From positions 1-42,877 of the IMG/VR virus record IMGVR_UViG_3300032006_000022: 42,877 nucleotides of DNA. One strand, given 5' to 3'. The first letter of the stretch is position 1. Every line of letters begins with the position of its first letter. Shown here piece by piece: positions 1 through 9,735 of the stretch. This stretch comes from a virus. The notes beneath the pieces were generated by a model that was not told the DNA's origin, searched no databases, and saw nothing but the letters and a program-made list of their open reading frames with translations. A program made the position numbers and the translations under genes.

Positions 1-1
1 A

Positions 2-1549
2 CCAATATCAGTTAACTATCCCTTCTTTTTCAAGCCAATCCAGGACGGTATGGACCGCCCCAAGACGGAACTCGCGTATAGAGTCCCTGCCTCGAAGCTT
101 ACCAGAAAAAAATTGGACCAGAATAGTAAGATCGAAGACCTCCAGGGGTTGGATACAACCATCGATTGGAAGAATACCGGCGACAACTCCTACGATGGGG
201 AGAAGTTACAACTCCTTGCGCACGACGAGTCAGGGAAATGGGAGAGGCCGGATAATATCCTCAACAACTGGAGAGTCACGAAAACGACGTTAAGATTAGG
301 GAGTAGAATAGTTGGAAAATGTATGATGGGATCTACATCAAATGCATTAGACAAAGGTGGTGATAACTTTAAAAAATTATATGACGCTTCAGATGTTACA
401 AAAAGAAACCGCAATGGACAGACTAATACAGGATTATATAGTTTGTTCATACCTATGGAATGGAATTACGAAGGATACATCAATACTTATGGCATACCTG
501 TATTCGAAACTCCAAAAAAAGCCGTTAAAGGGATTGACGGATCACAAATTAATATCGGGGTTATCTCTCACTGGGAAAACGAAGTTGAAGGTTTAAAAGA
601 AGATCAAGACAGTTTAAATGAATTTTATAGACAATTCCCACGAACTGAAAAACACGCTTTTAGAGACGAAGCAAAACAATCTCTTTTTAATCTTACAAAA
701 ATATATGAACAAATAGATTATAATGAAGATTTACGTAATACAAACATTATAAGTCAAGGTAATTTTCAATGGGAAAATGGGATTAAAGATACTAGAGTTA
801 TTTTTATACCTAATAATAATGGAAGATTTTTTATTTCGTGGATTCCTCCTTATAATTTACAAAACAGGTATAATATAAAAAATGGAATACGATATCCTGG
901 TAATACTGATTGTGGCGCTTTCGGTTGTGATCCTTACGATATTTCAGGAACTGTAGATGGTAGAGGTTCAAAAGGTTCTTTGCATGGTTTAACTAAATTT
1001 ACAATGGAGGATGTTCCTCCTAATAGCTTTTTTTTAGAATATATAGCAAGGCCTCAAACTGCAGAAATCTTTTTTGAAGATGTTTTAATGGCATTAGTAT
1101 TTTATGGAATGCCACTTCTTGCAGAAAATAACAAACCTAGATTATTATATTATTTAAAACGAAGAGGTTATAGAGGATATTCTATGAATAGACCAGATAA
1201 AATTTATAATAAATTATCAGTAACAGAAAGAGAAATAGGTGGTATACCTAACTCTAGTGAAGATATCAAACAAGCTCATGCCGCTGCTATAGAAGATTAT
1301 ATAGAAAATTTTATAGGATATAATGGTGAAAATTATGGAGATTTATATTTTCAACGCACTTTAGAAGATTGGGCAAGATTTAATATAAACAACAGAACAC
1401 TTCATGATGCCTCAATAAGTTCAGGCTTAGCAATTATGGCATGTAATAAAAATAGATATAGACCAACCGCTGAAAGAAAATTAACATCAGTACCTTTAGG
1501 TTTTAAAAAATACGATAATAAAGGAGTAAATTCAAAAATTCTAAACTAG
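2..1549 (+). CDS. Terminase large subunit (TerL), partial at 5' end
   Basis: This is the DNA packaging motor: an ATPase that feeds DNA into the procapsid through the portal, joined to a nuclease that cuts the concatemer. The frame is open to the window edge (upstream codons read PISVNYPFFFKPIQDG before the first Met at 50), so the N-terminal ATPase part with Walker A lies outside. Visible parts are a Walker B-like LLAHDESGK just inside the edge and a coupling-motif-like KCMMGST. An RNase H-like nuclease domain follows, with its acidic residues in GCDPYD, AENN and HDAS near the C-terminus. The stop at 1547-1549 abuts the portal ATG. The first 300 bases are far richer in G+C than the rest of the gene. 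The family call is firm; the true start is not visible. Confidence 0.93.
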   Translation, partial: PISVNYPFFFKPIQDGMDRPKTELAYRVPASKLTRKKLDQNSKIEDLQGLDTTIDWKNTGDNSYDGEKLQLLAHDESGKWERPDNILNNWRVTKTTLRLGSRIVGKCMMGSTSNALDKGGDNFKKLYDASDVTKRNRNGQTNTGLYSLFIPMEWNYEGYINTYGIPVFETPKKAVKGIDGSQINIGVISHWENEVEGLKEDQDSLNEFYRQFPRTEKHAFRDEAKQSLFNLTKIYEQIDYNEDLRNTNIISQGNFQWENGIKDTRVIFIPNNNGRFFISWIPPYNLQNRYNIKNGIRYPGNTDCGAFGCDPYDISGTVDGRGSKGSLHGLTKFTMEDVPPNSFFLEYIARPQTAEIFFEDVLMALVFYGMPLLAENNKPRLLYYLKRRGYRGYSMNRPDKIYNKLSVTEREIGGIPNSSEDIKQAHAAAIEDYIENFIGYNGENYGDLYFQRTLEDWARFNINNRTLHDASISSGLAIMACNKNRYRPTAERKLTSVPLGFKKYDNKGVNSKILN

Positions 1550-3961
1550 ATGATTAAAATCAACTACAATAGTGCTTTTCCTGATCAGGTGGTACCTGAA
1601 GAAGAGAAAAAATCTAGAGAGTATGGACTACAAGTAGCGCAAGCAATTGAGCATGAGTGGTTTAGAAACTCAAGTGGTCAAAACCGCTTTATTAGTAATT
1701 TTCAAAATTTTAATAGATTAAGATTATATGCAAGAGGAGAACAACCAGTTCAAAAATATAAAAATGAATTAGCTATTAACGGTGATTTATCTTATCTTAA
1801 TTTAGATTGGAAACCTGTTCCTATATTATCTAAATTTGTAGATATTGTTGTAAATGGAATGACAGATAAAGGATATGAAATAAAATCCTACGCAACAGAT
1901 CCTTTCGCTACCAAACAAAGAACAAATTATGCAGCTAATGCTTTAAGAGATATTCAAAATAGTGCTGAAATACAGCAATTAAATGAATTAACAGGAAGAA
2001 ACTTTTATTCTTCAGCTGATCCAGAATCACTACCTGAAGATCAAAATGAGTTAGATCTTTATATGCAACTTAATTATAAACAAAGTATAGAAATTGCAGA
2101 AGAAGAAGCAATTAACAATATTTTAGATTATAATAAATATGATGAAATTAAAAAAAGATTAGCTTATGATTTAACTGTTTTAGGAATGGGTTGTGTTAAA
2201 ACTGATTTTAATTTATCAGAAGGAATTACAGTTGATTATGTTAATCCTGCTAATATAGTTTATTCTTATACTGATGATCCTAATTTTGAAGATATATATT
2301 ACGTAGGTGAAGTTAAAAATATGTCATTATCAGAAGTTAAAAGACAATTTCCATGGTTAACCGATAGTGATTTAGAAGAAATACAAAAATATCCAGGAAG
2401 AAATTCTTATGTAGAAAACACATGGTGGGGACAAGAAACTCAAGATCAAGTTCAAGTTTTATATTTTGAATATAAAACATATCAAGATCAAGTTTTTAAA
2501 ATAAAACAAACTGAACAAGGATTAGAAAAAACATTAGAAAAGCCCGATACATTTAATCCGCCACAAAATGATAATTTTGAAAGAGTTTCCAGAGCAATAG
2601 AAGTACTATATTGTGGTGCAAAAGTATTGGGATTAGGAGGTAATTTACTTAAATGGGAATTAAGTGAAAATATGACTAGACCTTATGGAGATACAACTAA
2701 AGTTAATATGAATTATATAATTACAGCTCCTAGAATGTATCAAGGTCGTATTAATTCAATAGTAGAAAAAAGTATTGGATTTGCTGATATGATTCAATTA
2801 ACTCATTTAAAACTCCAACAAGTATTATCTAAAATGGTGCCAGATGGTGTATATTTAGATGTAGATGGATTAGCAGAGGTTGATCTAGGTAATGGTACAA
2901 ATTACAATCCAGCAGAGGCTTTGAATATGTATTTTCAAACAGGAAGTATTGTGGGAAGATCTTTAACCCAAGATGGTGAACTGAATAGAGGAAAAGTACC
3001 AGTTCAAGAATTACAAACTTCAAATGGTATGGGTAAAATTCAATCTATGATTCAAACTTATCAATATTATTTACAAATGATAAGAGATGTCACTGGATTA
3101 AATGAAGCTAGAGATGGTAGCACACCGGCAAAAGATTCGTTAGTTGGTTTACAAAAATTAGCTGCAGCAAACTCTAATACAGCAACCAAACATATATTGC
3201 AGTCGTTAATGTATTTAACTGTTAGGACGTGTGAAAATATTAGTTTGAGGATTTCAGATATGTTACAATTTCCTTTAACTCAACAAAGTTTAATGACCAG
3301 TATTAATACTTTTAATACACATACACTTAAAGAAATAGAAAAATTAAGTTTACATGATTTTGGTATATTTTTAGAATTAGAACCAGAAGAAGAAGATAAA
3401 GCTAATTTAGAACAAAATATTCAAATGGCTTTACAACAACAAAATATAAGTTTAGAAGATGCTATTGATTTAAGAGAAATTAAAAACATAAAACTTGCTA
3501 ATCAAAGTTTAAAAGCTAAACAAAAGAAAAAACAAGAATTAGATAGAGCTCAGCAATTAGAAAATATAGAAGCTCAAGCTGCTGCAAACGCGGAATCTGC
3601 AGAAAAAGCTGCATTAGCTGAAGTACAGAAAAATCAAGCAATGGCAGAAACAGAAATTCAGATTGAACAAGCAAAATCTCAATTTGAAATTGCTAAAATG
3701 GAAAGAGAAGCTGAAATTAAAAAACAACTCATGGCTGAAGAATTTAATTATGATATAGAGTTAGCAAGACTTCAAGGTCAAGTACAAAAACAAAAAGAAG
3801 CTGAAATAGAAAATAGAAAAGACAAAAGAGTTAAAATACAAGGAACACAACAAAGTGAACTTATAGCTCAGCGTCAAAACGATTCGCTACCTAAAGATTT
3901 TGAATCAGCAGGTAATGATAATTTAGATGGTTTTGGATTAGAACAATTTAGTCCATCTTAA
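1550..3961 (+). CDS. Portal protein
   Basis: This would be the dodecameric ring at the capsid vertex through which DNA enters and leaves. It starts directly after the terminase stop, the usual place for a portal. The 803-residue length is at the long end for short-tailed phages. The N-terminal half is mixed alpha/beta, with a segment (LSYLNLDWKPVPILSKFVD) that resembles the portal start region of related marine phages. The last 170 residues or so are a long Ala/Glu/Gln/Lys-rich predicted coiled coil, comparable to the helical barrel seen in long P22-type portals. There is no catalytic motif, and none is expected. The call rests on position, length and overall resemblance. The barrel function of the C-terminal helix is inferred. 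Confidence 0.85.
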   Translation: MIKINYNSAFPDQVVPEEEKKSREYGLQVAQAIEHEWFRNSSGQNRFISNFQNFNRLRLYARGEQPVQKYKNELAINGDLSYLNLDWKPVPILSKFVDIVVNGMTDKGYEIKSYATDPFATKQRTNYAANALRDIQNSAEIQQLNELTGRNFYSSADPESLPEDQNELDLYMQLNYKQSIEIAEEEAINNILDYNKYDEIKKRLAYDLTVLGMGCVKTDFNLSEGITVDYVNPANIVYSYTDDPNFEDIYYVGEVKNMSLSEVKRQFPWLTDSDLEEIQKYPGRNSYVENTWWGQETQDQVQVLYFEYKTYQDQVFKIKQTEQGLEKTLEKPDTFNPPQNDNFERVSRAIEVLYCGAKVLGLGGNLLKWELSENMTRPYGDTTKVNMNYIITAPRMYQGRINSIVEKSIGFADMIQLTHLKLQQVLSKMVPDGVYLDVDGLAEVDLGNGTNYNPAEALNMYFQTGSIVGRSLTQDGELNRGKVPVQELQTSNGMGKIQSMIQTYQYYLQMIRDVTGLNEARDGSTPAKDSLVGLQKLAAANSNTATKHILQSLMYLTVRTCENISLRISDMLQFPLTQQSLMTSINTFNTHTLKEIEKLSLHDFGIFLELEPEEEDKANLEQNIQMALQQQNISLEDAIDLREIKNIKLANQSLKAKQKKKQELDRAQQLENIEAQAAANAESAEKAALAEVQKNQAMAETEIQIEQAKSQFEIAKMEREAEIKKQLMAEEFNYDIELARLQGQVQKQKEAEIENRKDKRVKIQGTQQSELIAQRQNDSLPKDFESAGNDNLDGFGLEQFSPS

Positions 3962-3989
3962 AAATTAATTAATTTTATATTATTATATT

Positions 3990-5279
3990 ATGTCAAAAAA
4001 AGTAGAAGAAACAATAAAAGAAAAAGTATTAGAAAAAGTAGAAGAAGCTAAAGAAACAGTTGAAGCTACTCAAGAAAAACCTACTAAAGAAGAAGGTAGT
4101 TTTAAAATAAAAAAAGTAACTAAACCTAAACAATTAGGTGATGAAAAATTAGTTCCTGATTTAGTTAAAGTAGATTTAAGTAAACCTAAAAAAGAAGAAC
4201 AAGATGCCATTCAAGTCGGAGAAACAAAGGAAGTGGCTGTGGGCGAACAAACCGGAGATAGCGCTCAGGTGGACGAATCGGTATCAAAGTCCAGCGAAGT
4301 TTCTGAAACTCAAGAAGAAAAAATAGAATCGGATTCACCTTTACAAGAAATTACTGATGAAGAAGATAATACTAACGAGACAGGAATGGATGGAAGCACT
4401 GAAACTACCACTGCCTCACAAAAACAAGAAGAAATACAACAGGAAGGAGAAACACAAAAACTTCCTGAAAATATAGAAAATTTAGTAAAATTCATGGAAG
4501 AAACAGGTGGAACTGTTGAAGACTATGCTAGATTAAATGCAGATTATAGTAAAGTAAATGACGAAGTATTATTACATGAATATTACAAACAAGCTAAGCC
4601 TCATTTAAACATGGAAGAAAGAAGCTTTATTATTGAAGATTCTTTTAACTATGATGAAGAGGTGGACGAGGAGCGAGATATAAAAAAGAAAAAACTCGCT
4701 TACAAAGAAGAGATAGCTAAAGCCAAAAACTTTTTAGAAGATCTTAAAAGTAAATATTATGCCGAAATCAAGTTGAGACCCGGTGTAACACAAGAACAAC
4801 AAAAAGCAATGGACTTTTTCAATCGCTATAACGAAGACCAAGCAGCAAACCAAGCTAAACATGAAAGATTTGTATCTAAAACTAAAACACTTTTTAACGA
4901 AGATTTCAAAGGTTTTGATTTTAAATTAGGAGATAAAAAATTTAGATACGGAGTAAAAGATCCTTCAAATGTTGCCGATAATCAAAGTGATATATCCAAT
5001 TTTATTAAGAAGTTTCTTAATAAAGAAGGAGAAATAGTTGATGCACAAGGTTATCATAAAGCTTTATATGCAGCGCGAAATGCTGATACGCTAGCTAATC
5101 ATTTTTATGAGCAAGGTAAAACTGATGCAATTAAAGATCAATTAGCAAAATCTAAAAACATTAGTACTGAACCTAGAAAAACAGCTTCAGGAGAAGTGTT
5201 TGTAGGTGGATTAAAAGTAAAAGCAATTAGTGGACTTGATTCTTCAAAATTAAGAATAAAAAAGAAAACGTTTAATTAA
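3990..5279 (+). CDS. Acidic, probable scaffolding / capsid assembly protein
   Basis: This 429-residue protein sits between portal and capsid, where scaffolding proteins are normally encoded. The first 165 residues or so are low-complexity and rich in Glu, Lys, Thr and Ser (repeated KEE, VEE and TQE runs). Charged helical stretches follow, and the C-terminus is basic (SSKLRIKKKTFN). Acidic, helical, disordered proteins with a basic C-terminal tail are typical of phage scaffolds, where the tail binds the coat protein. No protease motif was seen. A GC-rich patch at about 4201-4320 encodes part of the acidic linker. The scaffold role is inferred from position and composition, not from a recognised domain. 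Confidence 0.6.
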   Translation: MSKKVEETIKEKVLEKVEEAKETVEATQEKPTKEEGSFKIKKVTKPKQLGDEKLVPDLVKVDLSKPKKEEQDAIQVGETKEVAVGEQTGDSAQVDESVSKSSEVSETQEEKIESDSPLQEITDEEDNTNETGMDGSTETTTASQKQEEIQQEGETQKLPENIENLVKFMEETGGTVEDYARLNADYSKVNDEVLLHEYYKQAKPHLNMEERSFIIEDSFNYDEEVDEERDIKKKKLAYKEEIAKAKNFLEDLKSKYYAEIKLRPGVTQEQQKAMDFFNRYNEDQAANQAKHERFVSKTKTLFNEDFKGFDFKLGDKKFRYGVKDPSNVADNQSDISNFIKKFLNKEGEIVDAQGYHKALYAARNADTLANHFYEQGKTDAIKDQLAKSKNISTEPRKTASGEVFVGGLKVKAISGLDSSKLRIKKKTFN

Positions 5280-5298
5280 AAATAAATAATTATCAATT

Positions 5299-6750
5299 AT
5301 GGGTGTATTAACTCCACAATTTGGTTCAATAGTTCCTGCTCCTAATCAGCAGCTATTGGCCAGTAATTACCTATCTTTTACAGATGGTAATAATGATTTT
5401 GCTCAGCAATATCTACCAGAAATATACGAACAAGAAGTAGAGAGATATGGAAATAGAACTCTATCAGGTTTTTTACGTATGGTAGGAGCTGAAATGCCTC
5501 TGACTTCAGATCAAGTTGTTTGGTCAGAGCAAAATAGATTACATATAGCATATGAAAACTGTGTTAACGATCAAGCTAACCCATCTACTATTACCGTACC
5601 TGCTGCAACAGCTCCTGGTGTTACAAGAAATGTAGTATCTCCAGGTCAAACTATTGTAGTTTTAGACGATAATGGTAATGAAGCAAAGTGTGTTGTAACA
5701 GCTTCAGTAACTAATACTGGTGTTATAACTGTTGCTCCTTATTTAAGTACAGATCTAAGCGGTCTAGGTACTTCAGTAAAAATATTTGTTTATGGTTCAG
5801 AATTTATTAAAGGCGCATCAACATCTAATGCAGGTGCTGGAGCTTTAGCTTTAAATAACACTGTACAACCACAAATAACTATTACTCCTGCTTTTCAGCA
5901 ATATAACAATTCACCAATCATCATCAGAAATGTTTATACAATAAATGGTTCTGATATGGCTCAAATTGGTTGGGTTGAAGTTGCAACGGAAGATGGAACT
6001 ACTGGATATTTATGGTATTTAAAAGCTGAATCTGAAACAAGATTAAGATTTGAAGATTACCTAGAAATGGTATGTGTTGAAGGTGAGATCGCTGTTGCGG
6101 CTGCTGGAAATAATGCTGCTGCTTCAGGTTTTAAAGGTACTGAAGGTCTTTTTGCAGCTATCTCATCAAGAGGTAATGTAGAAGTTGGATTCGCTGGAGC
6201 ATCTGGTATAGATGACTTTGATGAAATACTTAAAAACCTAGATACTCAAGGAGCTATTGAAGAAAATATGTTATTCTTACAAAGATCAACTGCGTTAGAA
6301 TTCGACAACATGTTATCTCTAATATCTGCAGGAAGTTCTGGTGGTACTGCTTATGGATTATTTGAAAACTCAGAAGAAATGGCTTTAAATCTTGGATTTA
6401 GCGGTTTCAGAAGAGGATCTTATGATTTCTATAAGACTGACTGGAAATATTTAAATGATGCGTCTACAAGAGGTGCTATCGCTGGAACTCAATCAATAGA
6501 GGGAGTGTTAATACCAGCTGGTACATCTACTGTTTACGATCAAATTTTAGGTACAAATATCAGACGACCATTCTTACACGTTAGATATAGAGCTTCTCAA
6601 ACAGAAGACAGACGTATGAAGTCTTGGTTAACTGGATCAGCTGGAGGTGCTTACACTTCTAATCTTGATGCAATGGAAGTCAACTTCCTTTCAGAAAGAT
6701 GTCTTGTAACTCAAGCTGCTAATAACTTTGTATTATTTAAAGGTATTTAA
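5299..6750 (+). CDS. Major capsid protein (candidate)
   Basis: Probably the shell-forming HK97-fold coat protein. Reasons: 483 residues, a place directly after portal and scaffold, mixed alpha/beta composition with little low complexity, and slightly higher GC and more regular codons than its neighbours, as in the most highly expressed gene. The N-terminal part (NDFAQQYLPEIYEQEVERYG) predicts as a long helix, like the spine or N-arm of coat proteins. A central Gly/Ala/Thr-rich beta region (residues about 90-200) could be an inserted domain. A strong UUCG-capped hairpin follows the stop, as the T-phi terminator follows the coat gene in T7. The identity is based mainly on context. Mass spectrometry of virions would settle it. 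Confidence 0.75.
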   Translation: MGVLTPQFGSIVPAPNQQLLASNYLSFTDGNNDFAQQYLPEIYEQEVERYGNRTLSGFLRMVGAEMPLTSDQVVWSEQNRLHIAYENCVNDQANPSTITVPAATAPGVTRNVVSPGQTIVVLDDNGNEAKCVVTASVTNTGVITVAPYLSTDLSGLGTSVKIFVYGSEFIKGASTSNAGAGALALNNTVQPQITITPAFQQYNNSPIIIRNVYTINGSDMAQIGWVEVATEDGTTGYLWYLKAESETRLRFEDYLEMVCVEGEIAVAAAGNNAAASGFKGTEGLFAAISSRGNVEVGFAGASGIDDFDEILKNLDTQGAIEENMLFLQRSTALEFDNMLSLISAGSSGGTAYGLFENSEEMALNLGFSGFRRGSYDFYKTDWKYLNDASTRGAIAGTQSIEGVLIPAGTSTVYDQILGTNIRRPFLHVRYRASQTEDRRMKSWLTGSAGGAYTSNLDAMEVNFLSERCLVTQAANNFVLFKGI

Positions 6751-6779
6751 TCCTGTGAAACCAAAAGGGATTTAATATC

Positions 6780-6820
6780 AGTAAAGATAGGGGCGTCTTC
6801 GGATGCTCCCATTCTTTACT
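6780..6820 (+). terminator. UUCG-loop hairpin after capsid gene
   Basis: The two arms (6780-6797 and 6802-6820) pair almost completely around a C(TTCG)G tetraloop at 6798-6801, with one mismatch and one bulge. The lower stem AGTAAAGA/TCTTTACT is perfect. The following bases are only moderately T-rich (TTTAACTATTTAA). It may therefore be a partial terminator or an mRNA 3'-end stabiliser for the capsid transcript rather than a full stop. Confidence 0.6.
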
Positions 6821-6844
6821 TTAACTATTTAATTATATTATATC

Positions 6845-7669
6845 ATGGCAAAAAAAATAAAAAATGAAAAGGTTGTTTTAGAAGAACCTATACAGGTTGA
6901 ACAACCAAAAAAAGAAAAAATAACTCTTAAAGATAATTGGGAGGTAAAAGATAGAACTTATGTTTTAACAGGTGATAAAACACCTTTAACATATAAAATT
7001 CCATCTAGGCATACTACTCGTCACGCACTTTTGTGGTATGATCCTAAAACTAGAGAGCAACGAGAAATTAGATATGCAACTAATCAAAATTCTCCATTTA
7101 AAGATGAACAAAAAGGAGAAGCTACTTTAGGACATATTGTTTTTAGAGACGGTGCTTTATTAGTAAAAAAAGAAAAAGAAGCATTACAAAAAATATTATC
7201 TTTATATCATCCATTAAAAGGAGCAAGATATAGAGAGGTAGATGAAGTTGTGCAAGCTCAAGATGAATTAATAGATTTAGAATTAGAAATAGACGCATTA
7301 AATATGGCTAGAAATATTGATATAGATCAAGCTGAAGCTATATTAAGAGTAGAAATGGGATCTAAGGTATCAGAGATGAGTTCTAAAGAAATTAAAAGAG
7401 ATCTATTAGTATTTGCTAAAAAGAACGCAAAATTGTTCTTAGATTTAGCAAATGATGAAAATGTGCAATTACGCAATTTTGCAATAAAAGCTACAGAAGC
7501 GGGAATTATAAAATTAAGTTCCGATCAAAGAACCTTTATGTGGGCGTCTAATCAAAAGAAACTTATGACTGTGCCTTTTGATGAGCATCCATATTCAGCA
7601 ATGGCTCAATTTTTTAAGACAGATGAAGGCTTAGCAGTCTTCAAATCAATAGAGAAAAAACTTTCTTAA
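6845..7669 (+). CDS. Conserved phage protein of unknown function, late module
   Basis: A 274-residue protein encoded between the capsid and connector genes. I do not recognise a named domain. It has a Lys/Glu-rich N-terminus (residues 1-35), a beta-rich part around residues 36-100 (IPSRHTTRHALLWYDPKTRE), and a helical, acidic rest that ends LAVFKSIEKKLS. Hairpins flank it on both sides, so its mRNA level may be set separately from the capsid gene and from the tail genes. Position suggests a minor head or head-completion protein, but it could also be non-structural. There is no membrane segment or signal peptide. Confidence 0.7.
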   Translation: MAKKIKNEKVVLEEPIQVEQPKKEKITLKDNWEVKDRTYVLTGDKTPLTYKIPSRHTTRHALLWYDPKTREQREIRYATNQNSPFKDEQKGEATLGHIVFRDGALLVKKEKEALQKILSLYHPLKGARYREVDEVVQAQDELIDLELEIDALNMARNIDIDQAEAILRVEMGSKVSEMSSKEIKRDLLVFAKKNAKLFLDLANDENVQLRNFAIKATEAGIIKLSSDQRTFMWASNQKKLMTVPFDEHPYSAMAQFFKTDEGLAVFKSIEKKLS

Positions 7670-7680
7670 TCTATATTAAT

Positions 7681-7709
7681 AAGGGAGGCTCTCGGGCCTC
7701 CTTTATTTT
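7681..7709 (+). terminator. Intrinsic terminator
   Basis: A GGAGGC/GCCTCC stem, extended by A-T and G-T pairs (arms 7681-7689 and 7696-7704), closes a TCTCGG loop and runs into TTTATTTTAATA. It has the classic form of a rho-independent terminator. It lies 12 bases after the stop of the preceding gene and 20 bases before the next start, so it separates the head and connector transcription units or attenuates read-through. Confidence 0.75.
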
Positions 7710-7724
7710 AATAAAACAATATAA

Positions 7725-8501
7725 ATGGCTATAAACGTAAATACAGTATATCAAACTGTTTTGCTTATACTTAATAAAGAACAGAGAGGATATATAACTC
7801 CTACTGAATTTAATAGTCTAGGAGCACAAGTACAGTTAGAAATATTTGAAAAATATTTTGAAGATTTAAATCAACAATTAAGAGTTCCTCAAACTGATAC
7901 TGATTATGCAGATAGAGTAGTAAATCTTGATGAAAAAATAGCTATATTTAAAACTTATGGTGACGCAAATTATGTTACTACTACTCCTTCTGGAGCTAGT
8001 TCAAGTTTATCTTATTGGACTTTACCAGGATTAGATGCTTATGGAGAAGAAGTAACCTTCTACCGCTTAGGTACAGTTTTATACAATAATGAAATTGAAA
8101 TTCAAAGAATTGATAGAAAAGAATTTTATGAAGTAGATAAATCTCCCCTTACCAAACCCTCAAAAATTTTTCCGGTTTATTTATACGAGAATTATAAATT
8201 ATTTATTAAACCTAACACTATAGCAACGCAAGGTGATGTTCAAATAGATTATATACGTCAACCTATAACTCCTATTTGGGGTTTTGATGTAGGTACGTTA
8301 GGTCAATATACTTATAATTCAAGTCTATATAATGCTAATACTATGCCCACGGGATCAAGAGACTTTGAATTGCATTTATCAGAACAAACTAATGTAATAT
8401 TACAAATATTAAAATATGCGGGGATTATTATAGAAGATCCATTAATAGTAGAAAATGCAACTCAACAAGTTGCAATGAACGAACAAAACGAAAAAATATA
8501 A
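7725..8501 (+). CDS. Head-tail connector (ring / adaptor-type) protein
   Basis: Probably a ring protein placed below the portal. The N-terminus (NTVYQTVLLILNKEQRGYITPTEF, followed by a helix with LEIFEKYF) matches the pattern I associate with the first ring protein of crAss-like phages and their marine relatives: an N-terminal helical segment with NKEQRGYITP, then a beta-rich body. The middle has the RIDRKEFYEVDKSPLTKPSK and PVYLYENYKLFIKP elements seen in such adaptors. It is 258 residues long and is followed after 6 bases by another connector gene. The resemblance is from memory. A structure-based search against crAss001 ring proteins and T7 gp11 would test it. Confidence 0.65.
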   Translation: MAINVNTVYQTVLLILNKEQRGYITPTEFNSLGAQVQLEIFEKYFEDLNQQLRVPQTDTDYADRVVNLDEKIAIFKTYGDANYVTTTPSGASSSLSYWTLPGLDAYGEEVTFYRLGTVLYNNEIEIQRIDRKEFYEVDKSPLTKPSKIFPVYLYENYKLFIKPNTIATQGDVQIDYIRQPITPIWGFDVGTLGQYTYNSSLYNANTMPTGSRDFELHLSEQTNVILQILKYAGIIIEDPLIVENATQQVAMNEQNEKI

Positions 8502-8507
8502 TAAGCG

Positions 8508-9731
8508 ATGGCAAAACCAGATGTAGGATTAATTAAAGAAACAAATTCGCAATATTATGCAGGAGCTCAAATGTTTGTTGCAACAGCAGATCAAACGGCG
8601 TTTACTGCTACTTTTAATACAGATATAACATTTGGTAGTTATGATCCAGCATCCCCTGATTATAATTTAAATAATTTTAGATTATATACAAGTTTAACTG
8701 GAAATCCGGGAACATTCACTGAATACACCACTACTTATACTGTATTAAACAACGTATTTACGTTAGCGGCTCAAGCAGCTGGTACTTATGTAGTTATTCA
8801 ATTATTAACTGAAACTGGAGGGCAATTTGGAAATAAAGACGCTTATGGTAAAGTAACTCAAGAAAATTATAATAGTTATTCTTATATTAAAGTAGAAGAT
8901 TTAGTAAATAACTTTTTAGTAGCTTATGTAGGAGAAGGTAAATTAATTCCTAGTGTAAAAAGAACAGATGTTATTTTTCATACCAAACGAGCTTTACAAG
9001 AGTTTAGTTATGATACTTTAAGAAGTATTAAATCACAAGAATTAACTATTCCTTATCATTTAAGTGTACCTATTCCTCAAGATTATGTTAATTATGTTAA
9101 TGTTTCTTGGGTAGACGATGTTGGAATAACTCACATTATTTATCCTACTACTTTAACAAAAAATCCTTATACTAAACCTATTCAAGATGCAGAAGGTATT
9201 GCCACACAAGATAATTTAGGAGAGAATTTAACAGGAACATCGATTACAGAAAAAAGATGGGATGATAGAAACACTGAAATATTACAAGAAATAAGAGATG
9301 ATATAACTGGAAGATTAATTGCTGATGGGTTATATGGATGGTATGGTAATTGGTTTTATGGATATGGTCAACGTTATGGTATGCAACCTGAGGTTTCTCA
9401 ATTAAATGGTTGGTTTACTATAAATGAACGTAACGGAACATTTAATTTTTCTAGCGATTTAAAAGATAAAATTATAGTTTTAGAATATATATCCGATGGA
9501 CTTGGATATGAACAAGATATGCGTGTACCTAAATTAGCAGAAGAAGCTGTATATGCTTATTTAAGTCATGCTATTTTAGCAAGTAGAATTAATCAACCTG
9601 AATATATAGTTCAACGTTTAAGAAGAGAAAAAAGTGCAAAACTAAGAAATGCAAAAATAAGATTATCAAATATAAAATCTAATGAGTTTGTTCAGATTAT
9701 GAGAGGTAAATCTAAATGGCTTAAATTTTAA
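8508..9731 (+). CDS. Connector/tail ring protein with N-terminal beta domain
   Basis: This 407-residue structural protein appears to have two parts. Residues about 15-105 look like a small beta-sandwich of the kind repeated in phage tail and fibre proteins (a 'FVATADQTAFTATF ... GTYVVIQLL' pattern). The rest is helical and beta mixed, with a basic C-terminal helix ending QIMRGKSKWLKF. That ending is very similar to the C-terminus I recall for crAss-like ring/tail tubular proteins. It lies between the adaptor gene and the stabilisation protein, the normal place for the second ring component. The added N-terminal sandwich could be decorative or could bind the fibre. The domain assignments are inferences. 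Confidence 0.62.
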   Translation: MAKPDVGLIKETNSQYYAGAQMFVATADQTAFTATFNTDITFGSYDPASPDYNLNNFRLYTSLTGNPGTFTEYTTTYTVLNNVFTLAAQAAGTYVVIQLLTETGGQFGNKDAYGKVTQENYNSYSYIKVEDLVNNFLVAYVGEGKLIPSVKRTDVIFHTKRALQEFSYDTLRSIKSQELTIPYHLSVPIPQDYVNYVNVSWVDDVGITHIIYPTTLTKNPYTKPIQDAEGIATQDNLGENLTGTSITEKRWDDRNTEILQEIRDDITGRLIADGLYGWYGNWFYGYGQRYGMQPEVSQLNGWFTINERNGTFNFSSDLKDKIIVLEYISDGLGYEQDMRVPKLAEEAVYAYLSHAILASRINQPEYIVQRLRREKSAKLRNAKIRLSNIKSNEFVQIMRGKSKWLKF

Positions 9732-9735
9732 ATAA

